DNA from: WHSW01 sp963759295
GTDB lineage: Bacteria > Actinomycetota > Thermoleophilia > Solirubrobacterales > 70-9
Assembly (NCBI GenBank): GCA_963759295.1
Contig: CAVWYT010000007.1
Span: forward strand, 134,495 to 198,494
Direction of reading: 5' to 3'
Length of the DNA: 64,000 nucleotides
The notes below the pieces were generated by a model. That model was not told where the DNA came from, did not search any database, and was given only the letters and a program-made list of their open reading frames with translations. Made by a program: the position numbers and the translations under genes. Of the stretch, positions 8,450 through 17,213 are shown piece after piece (positions within the stretch are counted from its first letter, which is position 1; each line of letters opens with the position of its first letter).

Positions 8450-9691
8450 CTATCCGCCTCCCGGTCCCTCGACGATCGGATCCGCTGTCGCGGCGTCCGG
8501 TGGAAGCACGATCTCCGCCGTCCCGTCCTGCCACTGACCGATCAAGAACTCGCCGATCGGAGCGCCCGTGTCCTCCCACTCGAGCTGCCCGAGGATCGTC
8601 TCGACCGAGTTGTCGCGTAGCCAGTCGGCGAGCGCGAGCTGGTCGTCGATGCTGCCGACTCCCTCGACCGCGGCCTGCAGGACCTGGCCGGACGCGTAGG
8701 CGTCGGCCGCGTCCTCGGCCGGGGGCTCGCCGAACTTGTCCTCGAACGCCTGCACGAACTCGGCGTTGCCCGGAGTGTCGGCGTCGGGCGTGTGGCTGAT
8801 CGCGAAGAACGTGCCGTTCGCGTTCTCGACCCCGACGCCGTCGGAGTACTGCTCACCGAACGACGGCGCGTTGGTCTGGAACAGCAACTGCGGCTCGAAC
8901 CCGACCTTGGTCAGCGAGCGGCGGAACCCGATGCCGTCGTCGAACTGAGCCCCGTTGGCGACCAGATCCGGGTTCGCCGACTTGACGGCGCTGGCGATGC
9001 TGTCGAAGTTCGACGTGCTCACCGGGTAGGTCTCCTCATACACCGTCTCCACGCCTGCTTCCTCGAGCTTCGCCTTCATCGCCTCGATCACCGGTAGCGC
9101 GAACGGATCGTCGAGCACCGGGTACGCCGCCGTCTGTGGCCGCTCGTTCTCCGGCAGGCCCAGGACCCAGTCGACGAACAGATCGCCCTGGTGATCGGCG
9201 GTCGCCTGCTGGGTGAAGAACGGCCCGTACTGGAAATCGCGCTCGAAGAGCTCCGGCGCGCCGCCGGCGGGCTCCACGTAGAGCATCCGGTTGCGCTCGG
9301 CCGCCGCCGAGGCAGGGAGATTCAGCAACGAGGAGAAGGTCCCCAGGAGCAGGTCGACCTGGTCCTTCTGGATCAGGGCGTTGTAGTCGGCGACCACGGT
9401 GTTCTGGTCGCTGGCGTCGTCCTTGACCTCCAACTCCACGTCCCGGTCGAGCACGCCACCGCTGCCGTTGACAGTGTCGAGCCAGATCTCATAGCCCTGC
9501 TGGGCCGCCTTGCCCGGTTGCGAGAACTCGCCGGTCAACGGAAGCGAGACGCCGATGGTGATCGGCTCGCCGCTGTCGCTGCCGCTGTCGTCATCGCCGC
9601 CGCAGCCGGCCGCAACCGCCCCGGTCGCCGCGAGAACGGCGGCCGCGAGCCAGAGTCGCGAGCGGTGGAACTTGCCGTACTTGCTCTGCAT
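8450..9691 (-). CDS. ABC transporter substrate-binding lipoprotein (LivK/amide family)
   Basis: About 413 residues. The signal peptide ends in a lipobox-like AAGC about 30 residues in, followed by GGDDDSGSDSG. The mature part begins ITIGVSLPLTGEFSQPGKAAQQGYE, the standard start of periplasmic-binding type I (Leu/Ile/Val) receptors. ATG 9691 is chosen because GGAGG lies seven bases upstream and the signal peptide starts directly after it; an in-frame ATG further up would add about 39 unlikely residues. It is first gene of the transporter operon, under a promoter with two LacI-type operators. Confidence 0.85.
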   Translation of the reverse strand: MQSKYGKFHRSRLWLAAAVLAATGAVAAGCGGDDDSGSDSGEPITIGVSLPLTGEFSQPGKAAQQGYEIWLDTVNGSGGVLDRDVELEVKDDASDQNTVVADYNALIQKDQVDLLLGTFSSLLNLPASAAAERNRMLYVEPAGGAPELFERDFQYGPFFTQQATADHQGDLFVDWVLGLPENERPQTAAYPVLDDPFALPVIEAMKAKLEEAGVETVYEETYPVSTSNFDSIASAVKSANPDLVANGAQFDDGIGFRRSLTKVGFEPQLLFQTNAPSFGEQYSDGVGVENANGTFFAISHTPDADTPGNAEFVQAFEDKFGEPPAEDAADAYASGQVLQAAVEGVGSIDDQLALADWLRDNSVETILGQLEWEDTGAPIGEFLIGQWQDGTAEIVLPPDAATADPIVEGPGGG

Positions 9692-9781
9692 CAGATACCT
9701 CCAGCGCGGTCCACCGGCGATCCTCCCCGCCGTGTCCGCTCTCCTCCGTCGAACCAGCATCCGAGCACCCCCTTGCGGTGT

Positions 9782-9806
9782 GCAATCGTTTGCTGCAATC
9801 GTGTGC
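9782..9806 (-). promoter_or_regulatory. Double LacI-family operator
   Basis: Two near-palindromes in tandem, GCAATCGTTTGC (9782-9793) and GCAATCGTGTGC (9795-9806), lie immediately downstream of the -10 box of the transporter operon. The same 12-mer pattern recurs at 11028 and 14330. LacI-family sites typically have this central CG and inverted GCAA/TTGC arms. Binding here would block transcription start. Confidence 0.7.
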
Positions 9807-9836
9807 AACCTATCCTAGTCCGGCCGCCAAAGTCAA
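9807..9836 (-). promoter_or_regulatory. Promoter of the ABC transporter operon
   Basis: On the minus strand TTGACT (9831-9836), an 18-base spacer and TAGGTT (9807-9812) make a sigma70-like promoter. The two operators follow at once. Confidence 0.6.
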
Positions 9837-9901
9837 GTCGGCCGGACGGCGAGGACCGCCGGCGCGCGAGGCGTCGCGGCGGTGGCGTGCCCGCCGCTCG
9901 G

Positions 9902-10957
9902 TCAGGCGGCGGATGGCGGCGCGGTCGAGCCGCGCACGACCAGCTCCGGTTCGAGCACCACCTGGGCAGGCTCGACGCCCGGGTCGCGAAGCCGCTCGAG
10001 CAGAAGCTCCGCCGCCCGTGCGCCGATCTCGTAGTGCGGCAGCCGGATCGTCGTCAGCGGCGGGTTGAACCAGGCCGCGAACGGCATGTCGTTGAATCCG
10101 ACCACCGAGAGCTGACGCGGGCAATCGATGCCCCGGGCGACGAATGCGTCGTAGCAGCCGAGTGCCATCAGGTCGTTGCCGGCGACGATCGCGGAGACCT
10201 CGAGGTCTCGGTCGAGGAGCTCGTTGCAGAGCCGCTCGCCCTCGGTCTCGACGAACCCGGACCCGGTGAGCACGAGCTCCGGGTCCGGCTCGATCCGGGC
10301 GGCTCGCATCGACTCCATGAACCCCCGCATCCGCAGATAGCCGGTCGAGAGCTGCTGGGGGCCGGCGAGGTGGGCGATCCGCCGGTGCCCGAGCGCGACC
10401 AGGTGCTCGACGGCGAGCCGGGTTCCCTTGCGGTCGTCGCCGACGACCGACGGTCTGGCGCCGTCCTCGAGCCGGCGATTGACCAACACGACGGGGAGCT
10501 CGAGGTCCTCGAGCCCGGCCGGCAGGCCATGGTCCCGGCGCGCCGTGGCCGTGATCAGGCCGTCGATCTGGCGGGCTCGCATCGCCTCGATGTCGGCGCG
10601 CTCGCGATCGGAGTCGTTGTCGGTATTGACGATCAGCGGCGTGTAGGCCGCCTCCTCGAGCCGGTCCTGGATGCCACGGACGATCGGCGGGAAGAGCGGG
10701 TTGGTGAGATCCGGGATCAGGACGCCAACCGTGTAGGAGCGGCTGGTCTTGAGCCCGCGAGCGATCGGATTCGGGCGGTAGCCGAGCTGGTCGGCGGCCT
10801 CGAGCACGCGCTCGGCGGTCTCCGCGTTGACCAGTTGCCGGGTCTCGACGTTCAGGGCCCGCGACGCCGTCCCCGGGTGAACCCCCGCCCGTCGCGCGAC
10901 GTCCTTCAGCGTCGCGCGCTCGCCGCTGCCGTCCTTAGCCATCGGCCCGCGGATCAC
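9902..10957 (-). CDS. LacI-family transcriptional regulator
   Basis: A protein of 351 residues (346 if the second start, ATG 10942, is used). The N-terminal helix-turn-helix reads LKDVARRAGVHPGTASRALN, with the hinge helix near NPIARGLKTSRS. A periplasmic-binding-like effector domain follows from GVLIPDLTNP onward. It has its own promoter with an operator overlapping the expected start site, so autoregulation is likely. Matching operators before the transporter and the dehydrogenase operon suggest it is the local repressor. The inducer is unknown, presumably the transported compound or a metabolite. Confidence 0.9.
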   Translation of the reverse strand: MIRGPMAKDGSGERATLKDVARRAGVHPGTASRALNVETRQLVNAETAERVLEAADQLGYRPNPIARGLKTSRSYTVGVLIPDLTNPLFPPIVRGIQDRLEEAAYTPLIVNTDNDSDRERADIEAMRARQIDGLITATARRDHGLPAGLEDLELPVVLVNRRLEDGARPSVVGDDRKGTRLAVEHLVALGHRRIAHLAGPQQLSTGYLRMRGFMESMRAARIEPDPELVLTGSGFVETEGERLCNELLDRDLEVSAIVAGNDLMALGCYDAFVARGIDCPRQLSVVGFNDMPFAAWFNPPLTTIRLPHYEIGARAAELLLERLRDPGVEPAQVVLEPELVVRGSTAPPSAA

Positions 10958-11027
10958 GCCCCCGGCCGCGGTCGTGATCGGAGCGCGCGTCGACGCTGCT
11001 CGTGGAAGCTCAAGGTCACCTGATCAT

Positions 11028-11039
11028 GCAAACGATTGC
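11028..11039 (-). promoter_or_regulatory. LacI-family operator upstream of the lacI-type gene
   Basis: GCAAACGATTGC, a near-perfect palindrome, sits 5 bases after the -10 box of the regulator's promoter. It is the exact reverse complement of the first operator at 9782. Confidence 0.7.
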
Positions 11040-11044
11040 GGGGA

Positions 11045-11073
11045 ACTCTAGGCGTGGGTTCGCAGCCGGTCAA
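11045..11073 (-). promoter_or_regulatory. Promoter of the lacI-type regulator
   Basis: The minus strand reads TTGACC (11068-11073), exactly 17 bases, then TAGAGT (11045-11050). This is one of the best sigma70-like promoters in the window, with the operator directly downstream. Confidence 0.65.
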
Positions 11074-11080
11074 GCGCCGG

Positions 11081-12313
11081 CTATCCGAGCGCGAACTCGC
11101 CGGTGTCGTCGCCGGTCGGCGCCGGCGGTGGACCGCCGCTCACCCAGAGGGCCGCCGCGAGCGCGGCGACCGTGAACACGCCGGCGGAGAGCGCCGCGGC
11201 GAGTGCCGGACCCGAGGCCTGGTAGGCGAACCCGGCGACCGCCGGCCCGATCACCAGGCCGAGATCCCCGAGCAGGCGGAAGAGGCCGAGCTCCTGGCCG
11301 AGACGCTGCGCCGGCACGCGATCCGCGACCGCGGCCGCCGCGACCGAGATCCCCGAGGAGCCGAGCGCCACGAGGGCGATCGAGGCGCCCCAGCCGAGGG
11401 CGCCGGCCGAGACGGCCAGCACCGCCGCGCCGAGCGCCATCGTCACCAGGCTCGGAACCAGGATCAGCTTGCGAGATAACCGATCCGAGGCGATCCCGGT
11501 GGCCCAGGCGCCGGCGAACCGCAGCGCCGCGCCGGCCCCGATCGCGACGCCGATTGCCGATGCGGAGAGGCCGAGCTGCTCGTCGCCGATCAGCGGGATC
11601 AGCGTCTGAGTCAACCCGGCCATGCCGAAGAAGGTCGCGAACGGCGCCGCGGCGAGCGCCGCGAGCTCGGATCGGGAGGCGTGCGACCCGGGGGCGGGCG
11701 GCGGGTCGGCGCGCGGCTCGGGTCGCGCTCGGCGCGCTGCGAAGTGTCCGCGCTGCCAGCGCCTCCACCCCGCTGCGCCGAGTGCCACCAGGACGCCGAT
11801 CGCCGCTGCGACCACCAGCGCCACGCGCCAGCCGGCAAGCGAGCCGATCGCGCCCCCGAGCGTCGGGCCGACCATCTGCCCCGACATCAGGGCGGTCACA
11901 TACATCGCCATGCTCGCGCCACGGCGCTCGGCACCGGTCGCGGTTGCGAACGCGTACATCCCGACCGTGTTCGTGAGCGCCGAGGCAGAGCCGATCAACG
12001 CCGAGCCGATAAGCGCCTGAACCAGGGTCTGCGAGGCGGCGAGGACGGCGCAGGAGACCGCCAGCGCCACGCCGGCGCCGCCGAGAGCGACCGGCGCGTC
12101 GGCCACGCCGGCAAGCCTGCCGGCGGGCAGATCCATGAGCAGGCGTCCGCATCCGAAGGCCGTCGTCAGCAGACCGATCTCGCCGGCCGTCAGCGAGAGG
12201 TCCGCGCCGATGTCGGGCAGCAGCGGCACCCTCGAGAAGGCCGCGACCGCGACCGCGAAGACGATCGCGCCGACCAGCGCCCGAGACGGATCCCGAACCG
12301 CCGGCCTAGTCAC
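11081..12313 (-). CDS. MFS transporter
   Basis: A 410-residue protein with about twelve hydrophobic helices and the early MFS motif GCGRLLMDLPAGRLAG between helices 2 and 3. Arg/Pro-rich cytoplasmic material near residues 190-215 separates two six-helix halves. It overlaps the hydratase stop by 8 bases and is last in the dehydrogenase-cupin-hydratase operon, so it likely moves the substrate or a product of this pathway. Specificity cannot be read from sequence. Confidence 0.85.
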   Translation of the reverse strand: MTRPAVRDPSRALVGAIVFAVAVAAFSRVPLLPDIGADLSLTAGEIGLLTTAFGCGRLLMDLPAGRLAGVADAPVALGGAGVALAVSCAVLAASQTLVQALIGSALIGSASALTNTVGMYAFATATGAERRGASMAMYVTALMSGQMVGPTLGGAIGSLAGWRVALVVAAAIGVLVALGAAGWRRWQRGHFAARRARPEPRADPPPAPGSHASRSELAALAAAPFATFFGMAGLTQTLIPLIGDEQLGLSASAIGVAIGAGAALRFAGAWATGIASDRLSRKLILVPSLVTMALGAAVLAVSAGALGWGASIALVALGSSGISVAAAAVADRVPAQRLGQELGLFRLLGDLGLVIGPAVAGFAYQASGPALAAALSAGVFTVAALAAALWVSGGPPPAPTGDDTGEFALG

Positions 12314-13016
12314 CGAACCGGATCGAGATCTCGCTTACGGGTTCGAGTCGAAACGACACCGAGTCGCCGGGCGCGACGGCGATCGGCGGCACGATCGAGC
12401 CGCAGATCACGACGTCCGGCGCGGTCAGCCTCTCGCCGAACTCGCCGAGCAGGTCGGCGACGTGGCGGACGAGGGCGACGATCGGGCCGGTCGAGCGCTG
12501 CGGGTCCTCGACCGTGCGCGATGTTCTTCCCTGCGCGTCGACCACACCGCGCAGCCGCTGCAGCGCCGGGAGCCCGCCCTCGGAGGCGGCTCCGAGCGCG
12601 ACCCCGCGGTGAAAGACGTTCCCGCCGAGAATCGTCTCGACGTCCTCCGGCGGCGGATCGAGATCGGCGAGCTCGAACGCCGGCCCGAGGGCGGCGATCG
12701 CGGCGCCGGCTGCTTCGAGGTCACCGCCGGGCTCGACGTCGCTGCCGAGCCGGACGGCGATCTCCGGCTCGAGCATCGGTCGCTTGAAACCCGCGAGCGC
12801 CACGGGGCGCTCGGTGTCGAGCAGTGAACGGTCGGTGAGAAACCCGACGAGCGGCGCCGCGGTGCCGAGCGCCCGCATCGCCTCGGGCGCACCGAAGCCG
12901 AGCTTCCAGCCGAGCCGCCGCTCGCCGGCGGCGCTCCCGCGGCGGCGCGCCTCCATCAACGCCGCCATCCCGCGCCGCACGCGGGGGTCGGCGGCCAGCT
13001 CAGCCGCCGAGCTCAT
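12306..13016 (-). CDS. 2-keto-4-pentenoate hydratase/fumarylacetoacetate-hydrolase-like enzyme
   Basis: A 236-residue protein of the 2-oxopent-4-enoate hydratase type (MhpD/XylJ family). Visible signatures are GWKLGFGAPEAM early, the metal-site stretch LEPEIAVRLG, AFELADLD, and VICGSIVPP near the C terminus. Such enzymes hydrate or hydrolyse dienoates in meta-cleavage of aromatics. ATG 13016 overlaps the cupin gene by 17 bases. It is consistent with a ring-derived substrate, as are the amidohydrolase and the aldehyde dehydrogenase. Confidence 0.8.
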   Translation of the reverse strand: MSSAAELAADPRVRRGMAALMEARRRGSAAGERRLGWKLGFGAPEAMRALGTAAPLVGFLTDRSLLDTERPVALAGFKRPMLEPEIAVRLGSDVEPGGDLEAAGAAIAALGPAFELADLDPPPEDVETILGGNVFHRGVALGAASEGGLPALQRLRGVVDAQGRTSRTVEDPQRSTGPIVALVRHVADLLGEFGERLTAPDVVICGSIVPPIAVAPGDSVSFRLEPVSEISIRFGD

Positions 13017-13392
13017 ACCCGGCGGCCTCGAGCGAACCGGCGCCGCTCCAGCCCCAGAACAGGAGCACCTCCTCGGGCGAGGTGTTGTCGAACCCGTGCC
13101 AATGGCCGGCGGGCGTGAAGACGACGTCCCCGGCGATCGCGGTCTCGCGGCCCTCGTCGGTGTAGATCTCGCCCTCGCCGCTGACGACGAACAGGAACTC
13201 GTCGCAGTTCGGGTGCCGGTGGCGCTCATGCCGGGCGCCCGGGGGCAGCACGGTCCTCCCGACGACGAGCCGGTCCGAGCCGGTCGAGCGCTCGTCGAGG
13301 AGGAACTGGACCTGCATGTCGACCCAGCCCTGATCCTCGCGCAGCCCACGCTCGAGCGGCACCTCAGCGATGTTCGTGCGGAATCGGTTCAC
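13000..13392 (-). CDS. Cupin-domain protein
   Basis: A 130-residue single-domain cupin. The first cupin motif is HERHRHPNCDEFLFVVSGEGE and the second is GDVVFTPAGHWHGFDN, giving the usual three His and one Glu for a metal. The GTG start makes a GTGA overlap with the dehydrogenase stop, which fixes the start. It could be a dioxygenase, an isomerase or a ligand-binding accessory protein of the pathway. Confidence 0.75.
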   Translation of the reverse strand: MNRFRTNIAEVPLERGLREDQGWVDMQVQFLLDERSTGSDRLVVGRTVLPPGARHERHRHPNCDEFLFVVSGEGEIYTDEGRETAIAGDVVFTPAGHWHGFDNTSPEEVLLFWGWSGAGSLEAAGYELGG

Positions 13393-14288
13393 GCCTCGAT
13401 CCCCGCAAGCCGACGGTAGACCTCGTGCACGACGACGAAGTCGCGGTCGGCGATTCCGAGGCCGCGACACGCGTTCAGCAGCTCGTTGCAGGTCGCGGCC
13501 GCGGGCAGCGGAACGCCCAGCCGGCGGCCGAGGTCGAGCGCCAGCATCAGATCCTTCTGCTGCAGATCGACGTCGGCGGGCGCCTCCTCGGGCATTCGCC
13601 CCTCGAGGATCAGCGGCCCCCGGTAGCTGAGCACCGGTGAGGAGACGACGCTGTTCAACATCGCCTCCACGGCGACGGGGCGCGGAACGCCTCCCTTCTC
13701 GGCGAGCGCGACCCCCTCGCAGAAGCCGATCACCTGGACGACGAGGGCGAGGTTGATCGCGACCTTGACCTGCAGCGCCTGACCGTTGGCGCCGATCCGC
13801 ATCACCTTCGGTCCGATCGCCAGCAACACGGGCCGGATGCGCTCGAACGCGTCCTCGGGCCCGCCGACCATGATCGCCAGCTCGCCCGCCTCCAGGGTCG
13901 CGAGGCTGCCGGAGACGGGAGCGTCGAGCATCGCGGCGCCGCGCTCGGCGACGGATTCGGCGATCCGGCTGCTCGCCTGCGGGGCAATCGTCGACATGTC
14001 GGCGTACACGCCGTCAGGCCCGAGGCCGGCGATGATTCCGTCGGGGCCGAAGCTGACCTCCTCGACCGCGGCGGTGTCGGTGACCATCGAGAGCACGACG
14101 TCAGCGCCCTCCGCGACCGCGCGTGGGCTCGCCGCCGCGCTCATCCCCTTGGCGACCAGGGCCTGGGCGCGCTGCGGACTCCGATTCCAGCCCCGGACCT
14201 CGTAGCCGCGATCGAGCAGGCGCTCGACGATCCTGCCCCCCATGGATCCGAGTCCCACGAATCCGACCGTCAGCTGCGCTCCTGCCAT
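13389..14288 (-). CDS. Beta-hydroxyacid dehydrogenase (HIBADH/tartronate-semialdehyde-reductase family)
   Basis: 299 residues. The Rossmann start is VGFVGLGSMGGRIVERLLDRGY. The substrate-binding loop is DAPVSGSLATLEAGELAIMVGG. The catalytic Lys is in QALQVKVAINLAL (normally GxGxxxKxxxN), and a C-terminal helix follows. Members oxidise or reduce short beta-hydroxy acids with NAD(P). ATG 14288 has GGAGAGGAT upstream. First gene of the operon that continues through the cupin, hydratase and MFS genes; the promoter carries the most symmetrical LacI operator. Confidence 0.85.
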   Translation of the reverse strand: MAGAQLTVGFVGLGSMGGRIVERLLDRGYEVRGWNRSPQRAQALVAKGMSAAASPRAVAEGADVVLSMVTDTAAVEEVSFGPDGIIAGLGPDGVYADMSTIAPQASSRIAESVAERGAAMLDAPVSGSLATLEAGELAIMVGGPEDAFERIRPVLLAIGPKVMRIGANGQALQVKVAINLALVVQVIGFCEGVALAEKGGVPRPVAVEAMLNSVVSSPVLSYRGPLILEGRMPEEAPADVDLQQKDLMLALDLGRRLGVPLPAAATCNELLNACRGLGIADRDFVVVHEVYRRLAGIEA

Positions 14289-14329
14289 CCCGATCCTCTC
14301 CGGCGCGGCCCTCGGCCACATCCTTGCCT

Positions 14330-14341
14330 GCAATCGATTGC
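14330..14341 (-). promoter_or_regulatory. LacI-family operator (perfect palindrome)
   Basis: GCAATCGATTGC is fully palindromic and lies 42 bases before the dehydrogenase start. It matches the sites at 9782, 9795 and 11028. Confidence 0.7.
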
Positions 14342-14348
14342 GGACCAC

Positions 14349-14354
14349 AGACTA
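14349..14354 (-). promoter_or_regulatory. -10 box of the dehydrogenase operon
   Basis: TAGTCT on the minus strand ends 7 bases before the palindromic operator, the same arrangement as at the other two LacI-controlled promoters. No good -35 box is seen. Confidence 0.45.
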
Positions 14355-14408
14355 ACGGCGTCGATCGGCGGCTGCCGCCGGCGATCGCGTGCCGGTCCCG
14401 GTCCCCCC

Positions 14409-17030
14409 TTACTTTGCCGCCAGCCAGTCCGGACCGATGCCGACCTCGACCGCGAGCGGGGGGTCGAGCTCGAACGCCTCGTTCATCTCCCGCCGCGCGA
14501 TCTCCTCGGCGGCGGGCATCTCGCCCTCCGGGCCCTCGAACAGGAGCTCGTCGTGGATCTGCAGCACGAGCTCGGCCCCGAGGCCGGCGTCCGCGAGCGC
14601 CCGCGTGCACCTCACCATCGCCAGCTTGATGATGTCGGCCGCGGTCCCCTGAATCACCGTGTTGACCGCCAGGCGCTCACCGAGCGAGCGCCGCTGAGGG
14701 TTCGACGAGCGCAGCTCCGGGATGTTGCGTCGGCGACCCATCAGCGTCCTCACGTGACCGTCCCTCTCGGCCTGCTCGATCGTCCGGTCGATGAATCGGC
14801 GCACCGCCGGGAAGCGCTCGAAGTAGCGGTCGATGTAGGTGGCCGCCTCGTCGCGCTCGATCTGCAGCCGATCGGCGAGCCCGAAGGCCGACAGCCCGTA
14901 GGCGATCCCGTAGTTGACCATCTTCGCCTGCGAGCGCTCCACCGGGGTGATCGCGTTCGGGTCGGCGCCGATGATCCCCGCCGCGGTGGCCGCGTGCACG
15001 TCCTCGCCCGAGGCGAAGATCTCGCGCAGCACGTCCTCGGCGGCGACGTGGGCGAGGACCCGCAGCTCGACCTGGTTGTAGTCGCAGGAGAGCAGGCGGT
15101 TGCCGGGCTCGGCGACGAAGCAGGAGCGCACCGGCCTGCCGACCGCCGAGCGGATCGGGATGTTCTGCAGGTTCGGGTTCGTGCTCGAGAGGCGGCCGGT
15201 CGCCGCGGTGACCTGGTTGAAGGTCGTGTGGATGCGGCCTGTCGCCGGATCGACCAGCGTCGGCAGTGAGTCGAGGTAGGTGTTCTTCAGCTTCGTCAGC
15301 TCGCGCCAGCTCTCGATCTTCCCGATCACCGGATGCTCGTCGCGGATCTGAGCGAGCACCCGAGCGTCGGTGGAGAACCCGGTCTTGCCGCGGCGCTTCT
15401 TGGTCAGCTTCAGCTCCTCGAACAGGACGACCCCGAGCTGTTGCGGGGAGCCGATCGTGAACTCGCGTCCGCAGAGGTCGTAGATCTCGGCCTGCAGGGT
15501 CTCGATCTGCTCCTCCATCCCGGCGCCGATCTCAGCCAGGCGCTCGACGTCGAGCTTCACGCCGACCCGCTCCATCGCCGCCAGCACCTCGACCAGCGGC
15601 ATCTCGACCTCGTTCATCACCCGCTCGACGCCGAATTCCTCGAGGCGAGGGCGCTGGCGCTCGGCGAGCTCCCAGGCGAGCCGCGCATCGACCGCCGGGT
15701 CGCCGGCCGCGTCGCCCTCCTCGCCCTCCAGCGACAGCTGCCCGTCCTCTGCCCCCGCCGGGGCGGCGGCGAGCCCCGCGTCGGCTGCGAGCTCGTTGAG
15801 CACGTAGGTTCGGCGCGCCGGATCGATCAGGTAGGCAGCGACCATCGTGTCGTGCTCGAGGTCGAGCACTCCCTGTCCGGCGGTCGCCAGCAGCCCGGTC
15901 CTCCCCCCTCCTCCGAGGCCCTTGGCGTCGTGTGCGATCAGCGGCCGAGTGGACACCTGATCGACGAACCCGGCGGTGTCGGCGACCTCGCCCGCGATCA
16001 CCTTGGTGCCGTCGGTGGCCCCGAACCGGCCGCCGGTCATCCCGAGCGCGATCGGGCCCGCGGCGAGGTCGGCGATCGCCCCCTCTCCGGCCTCGACCTG
16101 AATCGTCTCCTCGACCATCCGCCCCGGCACGACCTCCTCCCACTCCTCGTCGAGGCGTTGGACCACCGCGCGGAGCTCGAACTCGTTCGCGGCGTCGCGG
16201 AGCTTCGAGCGGTCGGGCGTGGTGCGCAGCTCGGCGGCGATCTCAATCGGCACCTCGACGTCCTCGACCATCGTCGCGAGCTGTTTGGAGACCCGCGCGT
16301 CCTCGGCGTGCTCGAGAAGGTTCTGCTTTCGCTTCGCGCCGGAGATCTCGTCGACGGAGTCGAGCACCGTCTCCAGCGACCCGAACCGCTGAAGCAGCTC
16401 CGCCGCGGTCTTGTCGCCGATCCCCGGGACCCCCGGGATGTTGTCGGAGGTGTCGCCCTTGAGGCCGATGAAGTCGGTCACCAGCTCGGGCGGAACCCCG
16501 TAGCGCTCGACCACCCCCTCGCGGTCGTAGACCTTGGTGTCGGTGACCCCGCGCGAGGTCGTCATCACCCTGATCCCGTCGCCGACGAGCTGATAGACGT
16601 CGCGGTCGCCGGAGACGATCATCACCGGGATCCCGGCGTCGGAGGCGCGTCGCGCCAGCGAGGCGATCACGTCGTCGGCCTCGTATCCCTCGACCGAGAC
16701 GTTCTTGAAGCCGAACGCCTCCGCCAGCGGCGCCAGCGCCGGCCACTGCTCCTTGAGCAGGTCCGGGCGCGACTTGCGCTGCGACTTGTACTCGGCGTAG
16801 ACGTTCTCGCGCCCCGACCACCCCTTGTCCCAGGCGACGATCACCGCGCGGGGGCTGAAGTCGATCAGCAGCTTCGCCATCATCGACGCGAACCCGTAGA
16901 TCGCGTTCGTCGGCCGCCCGTCGGCAGTCGCGATCGACTCCGGGAGCGCGAAGAACGCCCTGTAGGCGAGCGAGTTGCCATCGATCAAGAACAGCTCCGC
17001 GTCCTTCGTGTCGGCGAGCTTTTTCGGCAC
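14409..17030 (-). CDS. polA: DNA polymerase I
   Basis: 873 residues. The N-terminal 5' nuclease is intact: FLIDGNSLAYRAFF, SGDRDVYQLV, FIGLKGDTSDNIPGVPGIGDK. The middle domain lacks the Asp-x-Glu and other carboxylates of a 3'-5' proofreading exonuclease (GPIALGMTGG where DTE is expected), so it is probably inactive as in Taq. Polymerase motifs are present: A (CDYNQVELRVLAH), B (RSQAKMVNYGIAYGLSAFG) and C (QIHDELLFE). It replaces RNA primers and fills repair gaps. The GTG start follows a TAAGAT box by six bases, suggesting a leaderless mRNA. Confidence 0.95.
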   Translation of the reverse strand: MPKKLADTKDAELFLIDGNSLAYRAFFALPESIATADGRPTNAIYGFASMMAKLLIDFSPRAVIVAWDKGWSGRENVYAEYKSQRKSRPDLLKEQWPALAPLAEAFGFKNVSVEGYEADDVIASLARRASDAGIPVMIVSGDRDVYQLVGDGIRVMTTSRGVTDTKVYDREGVVERYGVPPELVTDFIGLKGDTSDNIPGVPGIGDKTAAELLQRFGSLETVLDSVDEISGAKRKQNLLEHAEDARVSKQLATMVEDVEVPIEIAAELRTTPDRSKLRDAANEFELRAVVQRLDEEWEEVVPGRMVEETIQVEAGEGAIADLAAGPIALGMTGGRFGATDGTKVIAGEVADTAGFVDQVSTRPLIAHDAKGLGGGGRTGLLATAGQGVLDLEHDTMVAAYLIDPARRTYVLNELAADAGLAAAPAGAEDGQLSLEGEEGDAAGDPAVDARLAWELAERQRPRLEEFGVERVMNEVEMPLVEVLAAMERVGVKLDVERLAEIGAGMEEQIETLQAEIYDLCGREFTIGSPQQLGVVLFEELKLTKKRRGKTGFSTDARVLAQIRDEHPVIGKIESWRELTKLKNTYLDSLPTLVDPATGRIHTTFNQVTAATGRLSSTNPNLQNIPIRSAVGRPVRSCFVAEPGNRLLSCDYNQVELRVLAHVAAEDVLREIFASGEDVHAATAAGIIGADPNAITPVERSQAKMVNYGIAYGLSAFGLADRLQIERDEAATYIDRYFERFPAVRRFIDRTIEQAERDGHVRTLMGRRRNIPELRSSNPQRRSLGERLAVNTVIQGTAADIIKLAMVRCTRALADAGLGAELVLQIHDELLFEGPEGEMPAAEEIARREMNEAFELDPPLAVEVGIGPDWLAAK

Positions 17031-17036
17031 CCACTG

Positions 17037-17042
17037 ATCTTA
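17037..17042 (-). promoter_or_regulatory. -10 box of polA (leaderless type)
   Basis: TAAGAT on the minus strand ends six bases before the polA GTG. Confidence 0.55.
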
Positions 17043-17213
17043 TGGACGCCGCTGGCGCGCGCGACGACGGGCGGCGAGCAGGCCCAGCAGCACGCGCGCG
17101 CCTTTAACGACTCCTAACCCTGTCCTTCTGCGGGCCTTGCCGAGACCTTCCGTTACCTGACCCGGCGCCGTCAGTCTCGCCCCATGCACCCGACCAGGAA
17201 GGAGACCATCGAC

